Part shown: in pieces, positions 1 through 8,563 of the stretch
Layout of the letters: every line of letters starts with the position of its first letter
How positions within the stretch are numbered: the stretch's first letter is position 1
Assembly: GCF_029960645.1 (NCBI RefSeq)
Contig: NZ_JASBQY010000009.1
Coordinates: 91,941 to 155,940, forward strand
Source of the DNA: Arthrobacter sp. AL12
Lineage (GTDB): Bacteria; Actinomycetota; Actinomycetes; Actinomycetales; Micrococcaceae
Reading direction: 5' to 3'
DNA length: 64,000 nt
Notes under the pieces: generated by a model
What the model saw: the letters and a program-made list of their open reading frames with translations, nothing else
The model's database searches: none
What the model was told of the DNA's origin: nothing
Program-made: the position numbers and the translations under genes

Positions 1-405
1 GCGCTGACGCCGGCGCTTGGTGCCGCACCGCACGCCACCTCGGTCCGGAACTGGGTGGACGCGATCGACGACGGCGAATTGCGGCACCGGGTGTCGGACG
101 CCACGGGGGTTGCGCCGCAGAACTATTCGGCCCAGTTGACCGCCAACCGGCTCTCCCCCGAGTTGGCGGTCGCGACCGCCCGCGCCGCTGGCGTAGGATT
201 CACGGGCGGACTCGTCGCTACGGGATTGCTCACCGAAGCCGAGGCCGGCTGGCCGCCGGAGGCCAAGCAGGCCGCCCTGGACGCCTTGTCCGATGGCGAA
301 CTCACCGTATTGGCCGGGGAGCGCCTTCAGGCCCTCGGCAAGACCCTGCGCCGCCAGGAACACGAACAAGAACAAACCAAAAAGATATGGGAGAACCTCG
401 GATGA
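1..405 (+). CDS. Partial HTH (XRE-like) protein, 5' end outside window
   Basis: The reading frame is open from base 1, so the visible 134 residues are the C-terminal part of a longer protein; the GTG at 55 is probably internal. The stretch around RVSDATGVAPQNYSAQL and NRLSPELAVATARAAGV looks like a Cro/XRE helix-turn-helix (recognition helix, then a helix that sets reading of an operator), followed by GLVATGLLTEAEA and a charged Gln/Lys-rich tail. I infer a DNA-binding regulator. Its stop codon overlaps the ATG of the next gene in an ATGA junction, so the two are translationally coupled. HTH genes are often found next to 7-helix MAB_1171c-like membrane proteins in actinobacteria, which fits the neighbours. 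The family assignment is by eye only. Confidence 0.6.
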   Translation, partial: ALTPALGAAPHATSVRNWVDAIDDGELRHRVSDATGVAPQNYSAQLTANRLSPELAVATARAAGVGFTGGLVATGLLTEAEAGWPPEAKQAALDALSDGELTVLAGERLQALGKTLRRQEHEQEQTKKIWENLG

Positions 406-1124
406 TCGCGATCCTGCAGTGGACCACTTTTGCGGTCTGCGCACTTGTCGCGATCGCGCGGATTCCGAGTGCGCTGCGGCGGGAGAACAGGTCGATTTTC
501 GGCGTCTTCGTGCTGTCCACCGTGGCCATTCTGCTCAGCATCGATGTGAGCTACCAGTCCATCGACGCGTGGCTCGGGTCCGAGAACTACACAAACCTGA
601 TCCTTCGTTTTGTCGTCTATGGCACGGTACTGCTGGCCGGCTACCGGATCGCCAAGGCCTTCGATGGACCGAGGAGCATCCGCCTCATCGTTGGCCCCGT
701 GGGGAAGTCAGTTCTTACTGGCGTGGGCATCGCCACCGTGATCCTCTTCCTGTTGGCTGACACCGAGGGAACCGCCACCGGTCTGAAGACGCTGCCCGCC
801 AGAAGCCCCCAGAACGCGGCGCTGATCGAGTCGTACGCCGCAGTGGGACGCCTGTACCCGGCCTACGTCGCCGCGTGCATCCTGCCCGCCACCTTCGTGG
901 CAATCAGTCGGCCACTCCCCAAAACCATCCGCATCGGTGCACTGCTGCTGACGGTCGCATTCGCCGCAATGGCCTTCGGCTCCTTCTACCCGCTGATCCC
1001 CAGCGAGGCCGGGTTTCTGGAGTACGTCATCAACTACACGTCGGTGTTGTGCCTGGCCCTCGGGCTAGCCTTCGTCTGGATTTCCAGCCTGATGGCAAAG
1101 CGCGCGCTGCGGATGCACCCGTGA
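402..1124 (+). CDS. Seven-helix integral membrane protein, paralogue 1 of 3
   Basis: This 240-residue protein has about seven hydrophobic segments (near residues 1-20, 30-50, 62-84, 102-120, 148-168, 176-198, 210-232) and no soluble domain. I chose the ATG at 402 over 387 because it overlaps the upstream stop (ATGA) and gives the same MIAILQWTT start as the next paralogue. The pattern R-P-ALR, a hydrophobic helix, Y-x-x-ID-x-x-LG and NLxLRF resembles the membrane half of MAB_1171c-like putative transporters that carry a DUF6545 tail, but the tail is missing here. Function is unknown. It sits in one transcription unit with the HTH gene and two further paralogues. Confidence 0.75.
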   Translation: MIAILQWTTFAVCALVAIARIPSALRRENRSIFGVFVLSTVAILLSIDVSYQSIDAWLGSENYTNLILRFVVYGTVLLAGYRIAKAFDGPRSIRLIVGPVGKSVLTGVGIATVILFLLADTEGTATGLKTLPARSPQNAALIESYAAVGRLYPAYVAACILPATFVAISRPLPKTIRIGALLLTVAFAAMAFGSFYPLIPSEAGFLEYVINYTSVLCLALGLAFVWISSLMAKRALRMHP

Positions 1125-1858
1125 TGATCGCAATCCTGCAGTGGACCACGTTGGCGGTCTGCGCATTCGTCGCGATCGCGAGGATTCCGAGTGCCGTCCG
1201 GGGTGAGAATAGATCGCTGTTCTTCGTGTATGCGTTCATGACGGTGGCCATCGTCTTGAGCATCGAGGCACCGTACCTGGCCGTGGACAGTGTCCTGGGC
1301 GGCGTGAACCTGGCCAACCTGCTGCTGCGCTTCATCATCTTCGGCACCGTCTTTGCCCTCGGGCTCAGAATCGCCCGGGGCTTCGGCGCCGATGACGCCC
1401 TCCGTTTGATCACCGGTCCCCCGGGGATCGCATTCGCGGGAGCTGCATCGGTGGCGGTAGTGGTGGTCTTCCTGATGATGGACACGGCAGGATCGTCCGC
1501 AGGATTGATCTCGGTGTATGACAGGGATGCCCGCAACGCGGCGCTCGTGGAGTACTACGGAGCCGCCGGACGGCTCTACCCCGCGTACATCACGCTTGCC
1601 CTCTTTCCTGCCATGGTGCGGGCAGTGCGCGGCGGGCTGCCGGGCCTTGTCCGGCTCGGCGCTGCCTTGCTGGCAGTTGGTACCTTAGCCATTACGCTGA
1701 GCCTGTTGTCCCCGGTGATTCCCGCGTCGCTGGCCTACCTGCGCTTTGTCTTCAGCTATACCGCCATTTTGGGGCTCGTCGTGGGACTTGCCGCGATCTG
1801 GCTGTCGAAGATTCTGGCCAGGAAGATGCGGAAAGCGCACACTGGCCTGACCGGATAG
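1124..1858 (+). CDS. Seven-helix integral membrane protein, paralogue 2 of 3
   Basis: This protein has 244 residues and the same topology as its upstream neighbour. The stop of paralogue 1 and this ATG share one base (TGATG), so the pair is translationally coupled; a GTG one codon upstream is an alternative start. The first 30 residues are nearly identical to paralogue 1 (MIAILQWTT, AIARIPSA), while the rest has diverged to family-level similarity with the Y-x-x-VD-x-x-LG and NLLLRF signatures kept. A basic tail follows the last helix. It is a probable membrane sensor or transporter-like protein of unknown function and a member of the tandem array. Confidence 0.75.
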   Translation: MIAILQWTTLAVCAFVAIARIPSAVRGENRSLFFVYAFMTVAIVLSIEAPYLAVDSVLGGVNLANLLLRFIIFGTVFALGLRIARGFGADDALRLITGPPGIAFAGAASVAVVVVFLMMDTAGSSAGLISVYDRDARNAALVEYYGAAGRLYPAYITLALFPAMVRAVRGGLPGLVRLGAALLAVGTLAITLSLLSPVIPASLAYLRFVFSYTAILGLVVGLAAIWLSKILARKMRKAHTGLTG

Positions 1859-1880
1859 CGGAGCGACGGGGAGAACCCTG

Positions 1881-2624
1881 ATGATGGCAACCCTGGAGTG
1901 GATGACTCTCGTGGTGTGCTGTGTGGCGCTCTTTCTGCGGGTGCCGGATGCTGTGCGGGGCCGGAACCGGACCGTTTTCGGAATCCTCTTCCTGGGCAGC
2001 CTGTGCAGTGTGCTCGCCGTCTCAGAGCTCTACGAGGTGATTGACGGCGCCCTGGGTGGCTGGGACCTTACCAGCCTGATCCTGCGCTATCTGGTCTTCG
2101 CAACCGTCCTGCTGGTCGGTCTCCGGGTCACGAGTGGACTCGCCGCAGCCCGGGCCCACCAGCTCATTTCCGGAGGTATCGGGCGCTGGGCGCTGGGGCT
2201 CGGCTGTCTGGCCGTGACGGTGGCGTTCTTCCTGACGGGCAGTTCCTGGCCACCGGCGGGGCCGCCCGCGCAGGGGGCGGGCGGTGCAGGGGACGCGGAC
2301 CTGTCCCCCTGGTTCACGGCTGCCGGCCGCACGTATCCTGCCTTCGTGTCGCTCGTCCTGGCGGCTCCGCTGCTGGCGGCCGTCAGGAGCAGGCTGCCGC
2401 GCCTGGTCAGGGCCGGTGCCCTGCTGGTCCTGCTCGGCGCCGTCTGTGCAGCCCTCAGCCTCCCGGCCGCCCTGACGCCGCCCAGTTGGGCTGGCGCGCA
2501 GCACTTCGTTAACTACGCGGCGGCCCTGGGCTACGTCGTGGGCCTCGTCGTGTTTTGGTTTTCGGGGCTGATCGCGAGTCCTTCGGGTAACGCTCGCGCA
2601 AGATTACGTCGGAACCGCAACTAG
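1881..2624 (+). CDS. Seven-helix integral membrane protein, paralogue 3 of 3
   Basis: This 247-residue membrane protein lies 22 bases after paralogue 2 and is preceded by a GGGGAGAA ribosome-binding site. It is the most diverged copy: the MATLEWMTL opening, the R-VPDAVRGRN motif, the Y-EVIDGALGG motif and SLILRYLVF align with the other two. A Pro/Gly/Ala-rich loop near residues 125-140 separates helices 4 and 5. The C-terminus ends in a strongly basic RARLRRNRN tail, likely cytoplasmic. The role is unknown. It closes the four-gene unit, with a hairpin terminator about 120 bases downstream. Confidence 0.72.
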   Translation: MMATLEWMTLVVCCVALFLRVPDAVRGRNRTVFGILFLGSLCSVLAVSELYEVIDGALGGWDLTSLILRYLVFATVLLVGLRVTSGLAAARAHQLISGGIGRWALGLGCLAVTVAFFLTGSSWPPAGPPAQGAGGAGDADLSPWFTAAGRTYPAFVSLVLAAPLLAAVRSRLPRLVRAGALLVLLGAVCAALSLPAALTPPSWAGAQHFVNYAAALGYVVGLVVFWFSGLIASPSGNARARLRRNRN

Positions 2625-2743
2625 GCATTCACAAAATCATTAGATCGTGAGAGGATCATGAATGTGTGAAAGCGGCATTCGCTTCGTGAACGGGGACAAT
2701 CCGTGCGGAGCCGAGGCAGCCGCCCAAGCGCCATTGGGGGGAT

Positions 2744-2777
2744 GAGTGGTAGCGGTCCAACAGGACCGCTCCCACTC
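2744..2777. terminator. Bidirectional hairpin between convergent units
   Basis: Arms of 15 bases (GAGTGGTAGCGGTCC and GGACCGCTCCCACTC) pair with one mismatch around an AACA loop. The hairpin sits between the convergent membrane-protein operon and the alpha-mannosidase gene, so it probably ends both transcripts. Confidence 0.75.
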
Positions 2778-2795
2778 AGCCTGTTTAAGGGCCCT

Positions 2796-5700
2796 TCAGC
2801 GCACAAACCTCAAGGTCACCAGCTGGAAGGGCCGGAGCGCCAGTTCCGCCGAGTCCCCCGCCGCCGTCACGCCCGGCGCAGCTGCCGGCCGTTCCAGCAG
2901 GTCCACGGTGTGGACGCCGTTGACGGCAAAGCCGGCTGTCACCGTTCCCGCGGACCTCTCCCCGAGCGATTCGTAGACCCGGACAACAACGTCGCCGGAG
3001 CCATCCTCGGCAAGTTTCACGGCCTCAACGACCAGGGCCGGGTTGGAAACGGCAATGAGCGGTTCCACGCCGTGGGCGCCCCTGACCACGCGGGGGGCCA
3101 GATTCGTGCGGTACCCCTCTTCGACGGCGTCGGCGATGCCTGCGCCGGGCCGGATGGTGACGTTCAGTTCGTGCCGGCCGCGGTCAGCGGCGGGGTCGGG
3201 GAACTTGGGCGCGCGCAGCAGCGAGAGCCGCACGGTGGTGGTCGTTCCGCCGTCGTCCTCCCGGATATTCCGGGTGACGTCGTGGCCGTAGGTGGATGAG
3301 TTGGTGACCGCCACGCCGTAGCCGGGCTCGGCGACGTGGATCCACCGGTGGGCGCAGATTTCGAACTTCGCGGTTTCCCAGGAGGTATTGAGGTGCGTCG
3401 GGCGGAACACATGCCCGAACTGGGTCTCCGCGGCCGAGCGGTCCGCCCGGACGTCCAGCGCGAATCCGAGCTTGAGCAGCTTTTCGCTTTCCTGCCAGTC
3501 AACCGCCGTCGAAATCGCCAAGGAGCCGGCGCCTGCCGCCAGCGATATCCGCTGGGTGAGCGCCGAGGATCCCGCCAGCCGTTCCACCACAACGACGGCG
3601 TCCCGGCCACGGGATTCCAGCGTCAGGGAACGCGCACCGGTCAGGCGGACGACGTTGCGGCGGTAGAAGGCGTCGATGTCCCAGGCATCCCATTCGTTGG
3701 GGGTGTCCCGGTGCAGCTCCAGCAGGTTCCCGAACTGCCCGGGAGCGATGGCGTCGCGTCCGCTGGCATAATCAGTCAGGGATTCGAGCAGACCGTCGGC
3801 GTTGATGACGGCGCGGATGATCCCGTTGTCCAGGATGTACCCGCCGCCGGCTTCGGTGGCCAGCACCGGCGGTCCGGCGGTCACCGGCTCGGCTGCGGCC
3901 AGCGCGGGGACGCCGTGGCGTTCGTGCGGAGCGGCGTTGAGCAGGAAGTCAGTGTCCCCCGCGCCCAGGACCGCGCCGGCGGCGTCGGCGATGATCGCTT
4001 CAAGCTGCCGCCCGACGGCGGCGTAGTTCCGTTCGGCATCCTGGTGCACCCAGGCGATGGAGCTGCCCGGGAGGATGTCGTGGAACTGCTGCAGGAGCAC
4101 CAACCGCCAGAGGCGCCTGAGCTCGTCCGCCGGGTAGGCGTATCCGGCGCGCACGGCCGCCGTCGCGCACCAGAGTTCGGCTTCGCGGAGCAGGTGTTCA
4201 CTGCGCCGGTTGCCCAGTTTGGTCTTGGCCTGGCTCGTGTACGTGCCGCGGTGCAGTTCGAGGTACAGCTCGCCGACCCAAACCGGGAGCGCCTCGTACT
4301 CGGCCTGGGCGCGGGCGAAGAAACTGGCGGCCGAGCCGAGTTCCACCTTCGGCGATCCCTCAAGGTCCTCGGTGCGGCGCGCCGCCGCCAGCATCTCCCG
4401 GGTGGGGCCGCCGCCGCCGTCGCCGTAGCCGAACGGAACCAGCGAGACCGTGCCCCGGCCGTGGTCCCGGTAGTTGCGCTCGGCGTGGGCGAGTTCCCGG
4501 CCGCTGAGTTCGGAGCTGTAGCTGTCCACCGGCGGAAAATGCGTGAAGACCCGGGTGCCGTCGATTCCCTCCCAGTTGAAGGAGTGATGCGGCATCCGGT
4601 TGACCTGGTTCCAGGAGATCTTCTGCGTCAGGAACCACTTGCTGCCGGCGGCCTTGACGATCTGCGGCATGGCCGCCGAATAGCCGAAGGTGTCCGGAAG
4701 CCAGGCCTCCTCGCATTCCACCCCGAACTCGGCCAGGAAAAAGCCTTTACCCTCTAGGAACTGGCGGGCCATGGCCTCGCCGCCGGGCATGTTGGTATCC
4801 GATTCGACCCACATGCCGCCGACCGGGACGAACTGGCCAGTCTTGACCTTTTCCCGGATCCGTCCGAACAGCTCCGGATACAGCTCCTTGACCCAGGCGA
4901 GCTGCTGGGCTGAGGAGCAGGAAAACACGAACCGGGGATCCTCGTCCATCAGTGCCACCACGTTGGAGAAGGTACGGGCGCATTTGCGGATGGTTTCGCG
5001 GACCGGCCACAGCCAGGCGGAGTCGATGTGTGCGTGTCCGGTGGCGAGCAGATGGTGGGCGGAGGCGTACGCCGGCCGGGCCAGGACACCGGCCAAGGCC
5101 TCGCGCCCTGCCGCCGCGGTCCCGGGGACGTCGTCGGGATCCATTGCGTCCAGCATCCGTTCCAGGGCGCGCAGGATTTCGTGGCGGCGCGGCAGTTCCA
5201 TCGGCAGTTCGTGCATCAGGCCACTCAGGGTCCAGATGTCCTGCTGCAGCTCCCAGACCGTCTGGTTGAGTTCTGCGATGACGATCCGGCCGAGCCGGTA
5301 CTTCGGCTCGTTGCCGGCGGTTGCCTTGTCGCCGTAGGGGGTGGCCGCGAACGTCCACCCCTGCGAAAGGTCGGGGTTGGCGGCCGCCTCGACGTAGAAG
5401 TCGACGGCCATCCCGCTGCCCAGCAGCTTCAGCGGAATGTACTGGTTCCGCGGGGAGATGGCCTTGACGATCGTCCCGTCCGGCCGCCAGGCGATGCCCT
5501 CGCATTGGAACCCGGGAAGGTCACTGCTGAAGCCCAGGTCCACAATGACTTCCACCGAGGTGTCCGTTGCCGTGCCCCAGGCGTCCGGGACCTGCCCCTG
5601 CAGCCGCAGCCACTTGGTGCTCCACGGCCGCCCCCAGGCCGCTCCGTGCTCCTGCGGCGTGAACTCCTGCCGGAGGGCGTCCGGGACCGGGACGGGTTCG

Positions 5701-5819
5701 TCCGGGACATCCCAGCTGCTCAGGGTGAGCGGCACGCTGCGCGGGTAGACCGCGGGGACGATGCGTTCGCGAACAAAGCGGTCCAGCCGGACTTCCGTGA
5801 GACGGCGGTCGTCGTGCAA
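2796..5819 (-). CDS. Alpha-mannosidase, glycoside hydrolase family 38
   Basis: The protein (about 1007 residues) is full length for bacterial GH38 enzymes, which release alpha-linked mannose from oligosaccharides or glycans. Visible family marks are HIDSAWLWPV (His264, Asp266, metal-binding), LPDTFGYSA with the likely nucleophile Asp376, and the long C-terminal beta domains. I chose a TTG start giving MHDDRRLTEVRLDRF because AGAGGA lies five bases upstream; the frame stays open 15 codons further, to an ATG with no comparable site. There is no signal peptide, so it is probably cytosolic and acts on imported oligosaccharides. It appears to be monocistronic; no sugar transporter adjoins it. Confidence 0.93.
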   Translation of the reverse strand: MHDDRRLTEVRLDRFVRERIVPAVYPRSVPLTLSSWDVPDEPVPVPDALRQEFTPQEHGAAWGRPWSTKWLRLQGQVPDAWGTATDTSVEVIVDLGFSSDLPGFQCEGIAWRPDGTIVKAISPRNQYIPLKLLGSGMAVDFYVEAAANPDLSQGWTFAATPYGDKATAGNEPKYRLGRIVIAELNQTVWELQQDIWTLSGLMHELPMELPRRHEILRALERMLDAMDPDDVPGTAAAGREALAGVLARPAYASAHHLLATGHAHIDSAWLWPVRETIRKCARTFSNVVALMDEDPRFVFSCSSAQQLAWVKELYPELFGRIREKVKTGQFVPVGGMWVESDTNMPGGEAMARQFLEGKGFFLAEFGVECEEAWLPDTFGYSAAMPQIVKAAGSKWFLTQKISWNQVNRMPHHSFNWEGIDGTRVFTHFPPVDSYSSELSGRELAHAERNYRDHGRGTVSLVPFGYGDGGGGPTREMLAAARRTEDLEGSPKVELGSAASFFARAQAEYEALPVWVGELYLELHRGTYTSQAKTKLGNRRSEHLLREAELWCATAAVRAGYAYPADELRRLWRLVLLQQFHDILPGSSIAWVHQDAERNYAAVGRQLEAIIADAAGAVLGAGDTDFLLNAAPHERHGVPALAAAEPVTAGPPVLATEAGGGYILDNGIIRAVINADGLLESLTDYASGRDAIAPGQFGNLLELHRDTPNEWDAWDIDAFYRRNVVRLTGARSLTLESRGRDAVVVVERLAGSSALTQRISLAAGAGSLAISTAVDWQESEKLLKLGFALDVRADRSAAETQFGHVFRPTHLNTSWETAKFEICAHRWIHVAEPGYGVAVTNSSTYGHDVTRNIREDDGGTTTTVRLSLLRAPKFPDPAADRGRHELNVTIRPGAGIADAVEEGYRTNLAPRVVRGAHGVEPLIAVSNPALVVEAVKLAEDGSGDVVVRVYESLGERSAGTVTAGFAVNGVHTVDLLERPAAAPGVTAAGDSAELALRPFQLVTLRFVR

Positions 5820-5911
5820 TGTGATCCTCTTAGCGCTGCGTGGATGACGCTGAATTGCATCCAATCGATGGATAAAATTTACTTCGCCGCCGGCCCCCCG
5901 CCAAGTGGCTG

Positions 5912-6793
5912 TCAGCGGACGCTGTCCGCCAAGCCCACGGGCACGCTCACGCGGCCGGCTCCCGCATAGACGTTCAGCGAGGTGCCGCGGCTGAAGCCGG
6001 CCAGCGTCATGCCGCTGGCCTCCGCCAGTTCGACTGCCAGGCTCGACGGCGCGCTGACCGCGGCGAGGACGGGAATACCGGCCAGGGCTGCCTTCTGCAC
6101 CAGTTCAAACGATGCCCGGCCGGAGACCTGGAGCACGGTTCCGCGCAGCGGGAGCATGCCCTCACGGAGGGCCCAGCCGACCACCTTGTCCACGGCGTTG
6201 TGGCGCCCCACGTCCTCGCGCAGGCACAGCAGTTCCGCGGAGCCGTCCGCGGCGGTCCGGAACAGGCCGGCGGCGTGGACCCCGCCGGTGACGTCGAAGA
6301 CGGCCTGGGCTTCGCGAAGCCGGTCCGGAAGGGCCGCGAGCGTGGCCACGGGCACCGTCAGCGGGTCGTCGGCGGGGCTGAAATGCGAGGACTTGTGCAC
6401 GGCCTCGATGGAATCAGTGCCGCAGATGCCGCACGAGCTGGACGTGAACACGTTCCGGCCGGTGTCCGGCCGGACGACGTCGGGCCTCAGCTGGGCTTCC
6501 ACCACGTTAAACGTCTGGACGCCGTCCTCGTCTTCGCCGGCGCAGAACCGCAGGGAGACGAGCTGTTCGGGGGTCCAGATGACGCCTTCGGAGACAAGGA
6601 ATCCCGCCACGAGGTCAAAGTCGTTCCCCGGTGTCCGCATGGTGACGGAGAAGGACAGGCTGCCGATCCGGATCTCCAGCGGCTCCTCCACGGCGAGCAC
6701 GTCCTCCCGGTGCCGGACCGGGAATTCCAGGGCCTGGGGGGATCCGTCCAGGACATACTTATGCACCTTGCGGCGCTGCGTGACGCGGCCCAT
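5912..6793 (-). CDS. fdhD: Formate dehydrogenase accessory sulfurtransferase FdhD
   Basis: FdhD moves sulfur from the cysteine desulfurase to the molybdenum or tungsten bis-MGD cofactor and is needed for formate dehydrogenase activity. The 293-residue protein carries the conserved CGICG motif (Cys121 and Cys124), the GNDFDLVAGFL block after the first sheet, and the REDVGRHNAVDKV motif of the family. It is cytoplasmic. It lies upstream of moeA, DUF6457 and mobA on the same strand in terms of map position but is transcribed last in the group. No formate dehydrogenase structural gene is in the window. Confidence 0.95.
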   Translation of the reverse strand: MGRVTQRRKVHKYVLDGSPQALEFPVRHREDVLAVEEPLEIRIGSLSFSVTMRTPGNDFDLVAGFLVSEGVIWTPEQLVSLRFCAGEDEDGVQTFNVVEAQLRPDVVRPDTGRNVFTSSSCGICGTDSIEAVHKSSHFSPADDPLTVPVATLAALPDRLREAQAVFDVTGGVHAAGLFRTAADGSAELLCLREDVGRHNAVDKVVGWALREGMLPLRGTVLQVSGRASFELVQKAALAGIPVLAAVSAPSSLAVELAEASGMTLAGFSRGTSLNVYAGAGRVSVPVGLADSVR

Positions 6794-6869
6794 CAGGTAC
6801 TCCTAACCAACATAACTCCATCATGACAAGCACTGGGCCGGGTGGCCAGCACGGGTTCAAGACCGGGCG

Positions 6870-8279
6870 CTACCCCAGCAGTTCGCTCCAGTCCACGGGC
6901 CCGACGGTACCGGGGGGCTTCCGGGCGGGCCGTTTGGGGGCGGGCTTGCCTTTGGGCATCGCAGGCACCGGGAGGGGTGCGCCCCAGGGAAGGGTGAAGG
7001 CCGGGACGGTTTCCCCCAGCTGGACCCCGTGCGGCGGGACCACCAGGACGCCGTCGGCCGCGGCCAGTCCGCGCATCATGCCCGGTCCGGTGTGCTGTGC
7101 CGGAGACGCCATGCCGTAGAGCAGCCGGAAGGGCATCAGCCGGGTCCGGCCCGGGTCAGGGTCGATCATGGCGCCGCAGGGGACCTCGGTGACGGGCGGC
7201 AGGGACCGGTGCCCCAGCGCCGCCAGTAGCGGGCCGCCGATGGTTGACAGTGCCATCATGGCCGCGAGCGGGTTGCCCGGCAGCCCGATGATGAACCTGC
7301 CGTCCGGGAGTTCGGCCAGCACGGCAGGATGGCCGGGACGCATCGCGATGCCGTCGATCAGCAGCCGTCCGCCGAGTTCGGCCACGGAACGGCGCAGGTG
7401 GTCGGTCCCGGAGCGGCCGGTGCCGCCGGTGGTGATGACGACGTCGGCGGGCAGCGGTTCAGTGCCGGACCGGACGGGCGGCTGCGGTTCATCAGCCGGC
7501 CCGGCTTCGGCCGCCGGGTCGGTGTCCTCGAGCGCGCTGAGCCATTCGGCGTAGCCGTCGCCGATTTTCGTTTCGCCGGCACAGATCCCACCGAGCATTT
7601 CCATGACGCCGGCGAGCTGGGGACCGAAGGTGTCGCGCACCTGCCCCGGCCGGGGGATACCGGCTGTGACCACTTCAGAGCCGGTGAACACCAGCCGGAC
7701 GACGGGTTTGCCCAGGACCGGCAGGGTGTCGTGGCCGGCGAGGGCCGCGAGGGCCAGGTGGGCGGGGTTGAGCAGGGTGCCGCCCTGGATCAGTATGTCG
7801 CCGGCGGCGGCTTCCTCACCGGCTTTCCGGATGTGCTCGCCGTTTCGAGGCTCGCCGGGCTTCGCTCCGCCGCCGAGCTGCAGGACCGGCAGCCCGTCCT
7901 CGTCGGCGGCAATGGTGCCGCTTTCGCTGCGCAGCACGGCCTTCGCTCCGGGGGGAATCAGCCCGCCGGTGACGATCGGGCTGGCCTGGTGGGGCGCCAG
8001 CCGCTGGCCGGGTTCCGCGAGGATCCATGGTCCGCTGCCGTTGACCGCCCAGCCGTCCATGGCGGAGGAAGCGTAGTGCGGCATGTCCACAAGCGCCGCA
8101 ACATCGGCGGCGAGTTTCCGCCCCACCGCGTCGCGAAGGGACACGGGTGCGGCTGGGATGGGAGTCGCACAGTCGAAGGCAAGCTGCCGGGCTTCCCGCC
8201 AGGTGTGCGCGAGGTGCCGGTGGGGCGCAGACTCAACCGCCGCGGCAGCTGCGCTGCCGTGAGGGGGTGCAGGTGTCAT
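6870..8279 (-). CDS. moeA: Molybdopterin molybdotransferase MoeA
   Basis: MoeA inserts molybdate into adenylylated molybdopterin, the last common step of molybdenum-cofactor synthesis. The 469-residue protein shows the N-terminal MPHYASSAMDGWAV motif, the central TTGGTGRSGTDHLRR block of the MoaB/Mog-like domain, and GLPGNPLAAM. A Pro/Lys-rich C-terminal tail extends beyond the usual domain IV. Its ATG overlaps the stop of the DUF6457 gene by four bases (ATGA), so it is translated with that gene and mobA. It feeds the same cofactor that FdhD sulfurates. Confidence 0.94.
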   Translation of the reverse strand: MTPAPPHGSAAAAAVESAPHRHLAHTWREARQLAFDCATPIPAAPVSLRDAVGRKLAADVAALVDMPHYASSAMDGWAVNGSGPWILAEPGQRLAPHQASPIVTGGLIPPGAKAVLRSESGTIAADEDGLPVLQLGGGAKPGEPRNGEHIRKAGEEAAAGDILIQGGTLLNPAHLALAALAGHDTLPVLGKPVVRLVFTGSEVVTAGIPRPGQVRDTFGPQLAGVMEMLGGICAGETKIGDGYAEWLSALEDTDPAAEAGPADEPQPPVRSGTEPLPADVVITTGGTGRSGTDHLRRSVAELGGRLLIDGIAMRPGHPAVLAELPDGRFIIGLPGNPLAAMMALSTIGGPLLAALGHRSLPPVTEVPCGAMIDPDPGRTRLMPFRLLYGMASPAQHTGPGMMRGLAAADGVLVVPPHGVQLGETVPAFTLPWGAPLPVPAMPKGKPAPKRPARKPPGTVGPVDWSELLG

Positions 8280-8563
8280 GCTCCGGAGGCTTCGTTGGCT
8301 GCGTAGTCCTTGGCCAGTTTCCGGGCAACACCCATCGCGGCCCGCATCGAGACGGCATCCGTGGCCTGGCCGGAACCGGTGGCCAGTCCTGCGGCAAAGC
8401 CGGCAATAAACGTTGTCAACGGCGCGGCGGGGCGCACTACGGAATGCGCCGCCACCCCCGCCAGGGCCAGGACCTCGTTCACGTCAACCTCGACGCCTTC
8501 CAGTTCCAAGGCCTGAAGCAGGGCACGGCACCAGTCTTCGAGTGTTTCATCCTGGCTTTTCAC
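8276..8563 (-). CDS. DUF6457 domain protein
   Basis: This is a 95-residue acidic, helical protein with no signal peptide. It starts inside the last codons of mobA (overlap of about 17 bases) and overlaps moeA at its own stop. Small proteins of this type, with a LEDWCRALLQALELEG opening and a PLTTFIAGFAAGLA block, are found wedged between mobA and moeA in Arthrobacter-type genomes and carry the DUF6457 label. The gene order suggests a helper role in molybdenum-cofactor synthesis, but no biochemical function is known to me. Confidence 0.8.
   Translation of the reverse strand: MKSQDETLEDWCRALLQALELEGVEVDVNEVLALAGVAAHSVVRPAAPLTTFIAGFAAGLATGSGQATDAVSMRAAMGVARKLAKDYAANEASGA

Noticed and set aside
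1..2624. Toxin-antitoxin or phage-defence call for the first operon
   Set aside because: There is no nuclease, NTPase or toxin-like domain; only HTH and membrane proteins are visible.
3336..4757. Long plus-strand frame inside the alpha-mannosidase gene
   Set aside because: It is an antisense shadow of a high-GC gene with no recognisable domain.
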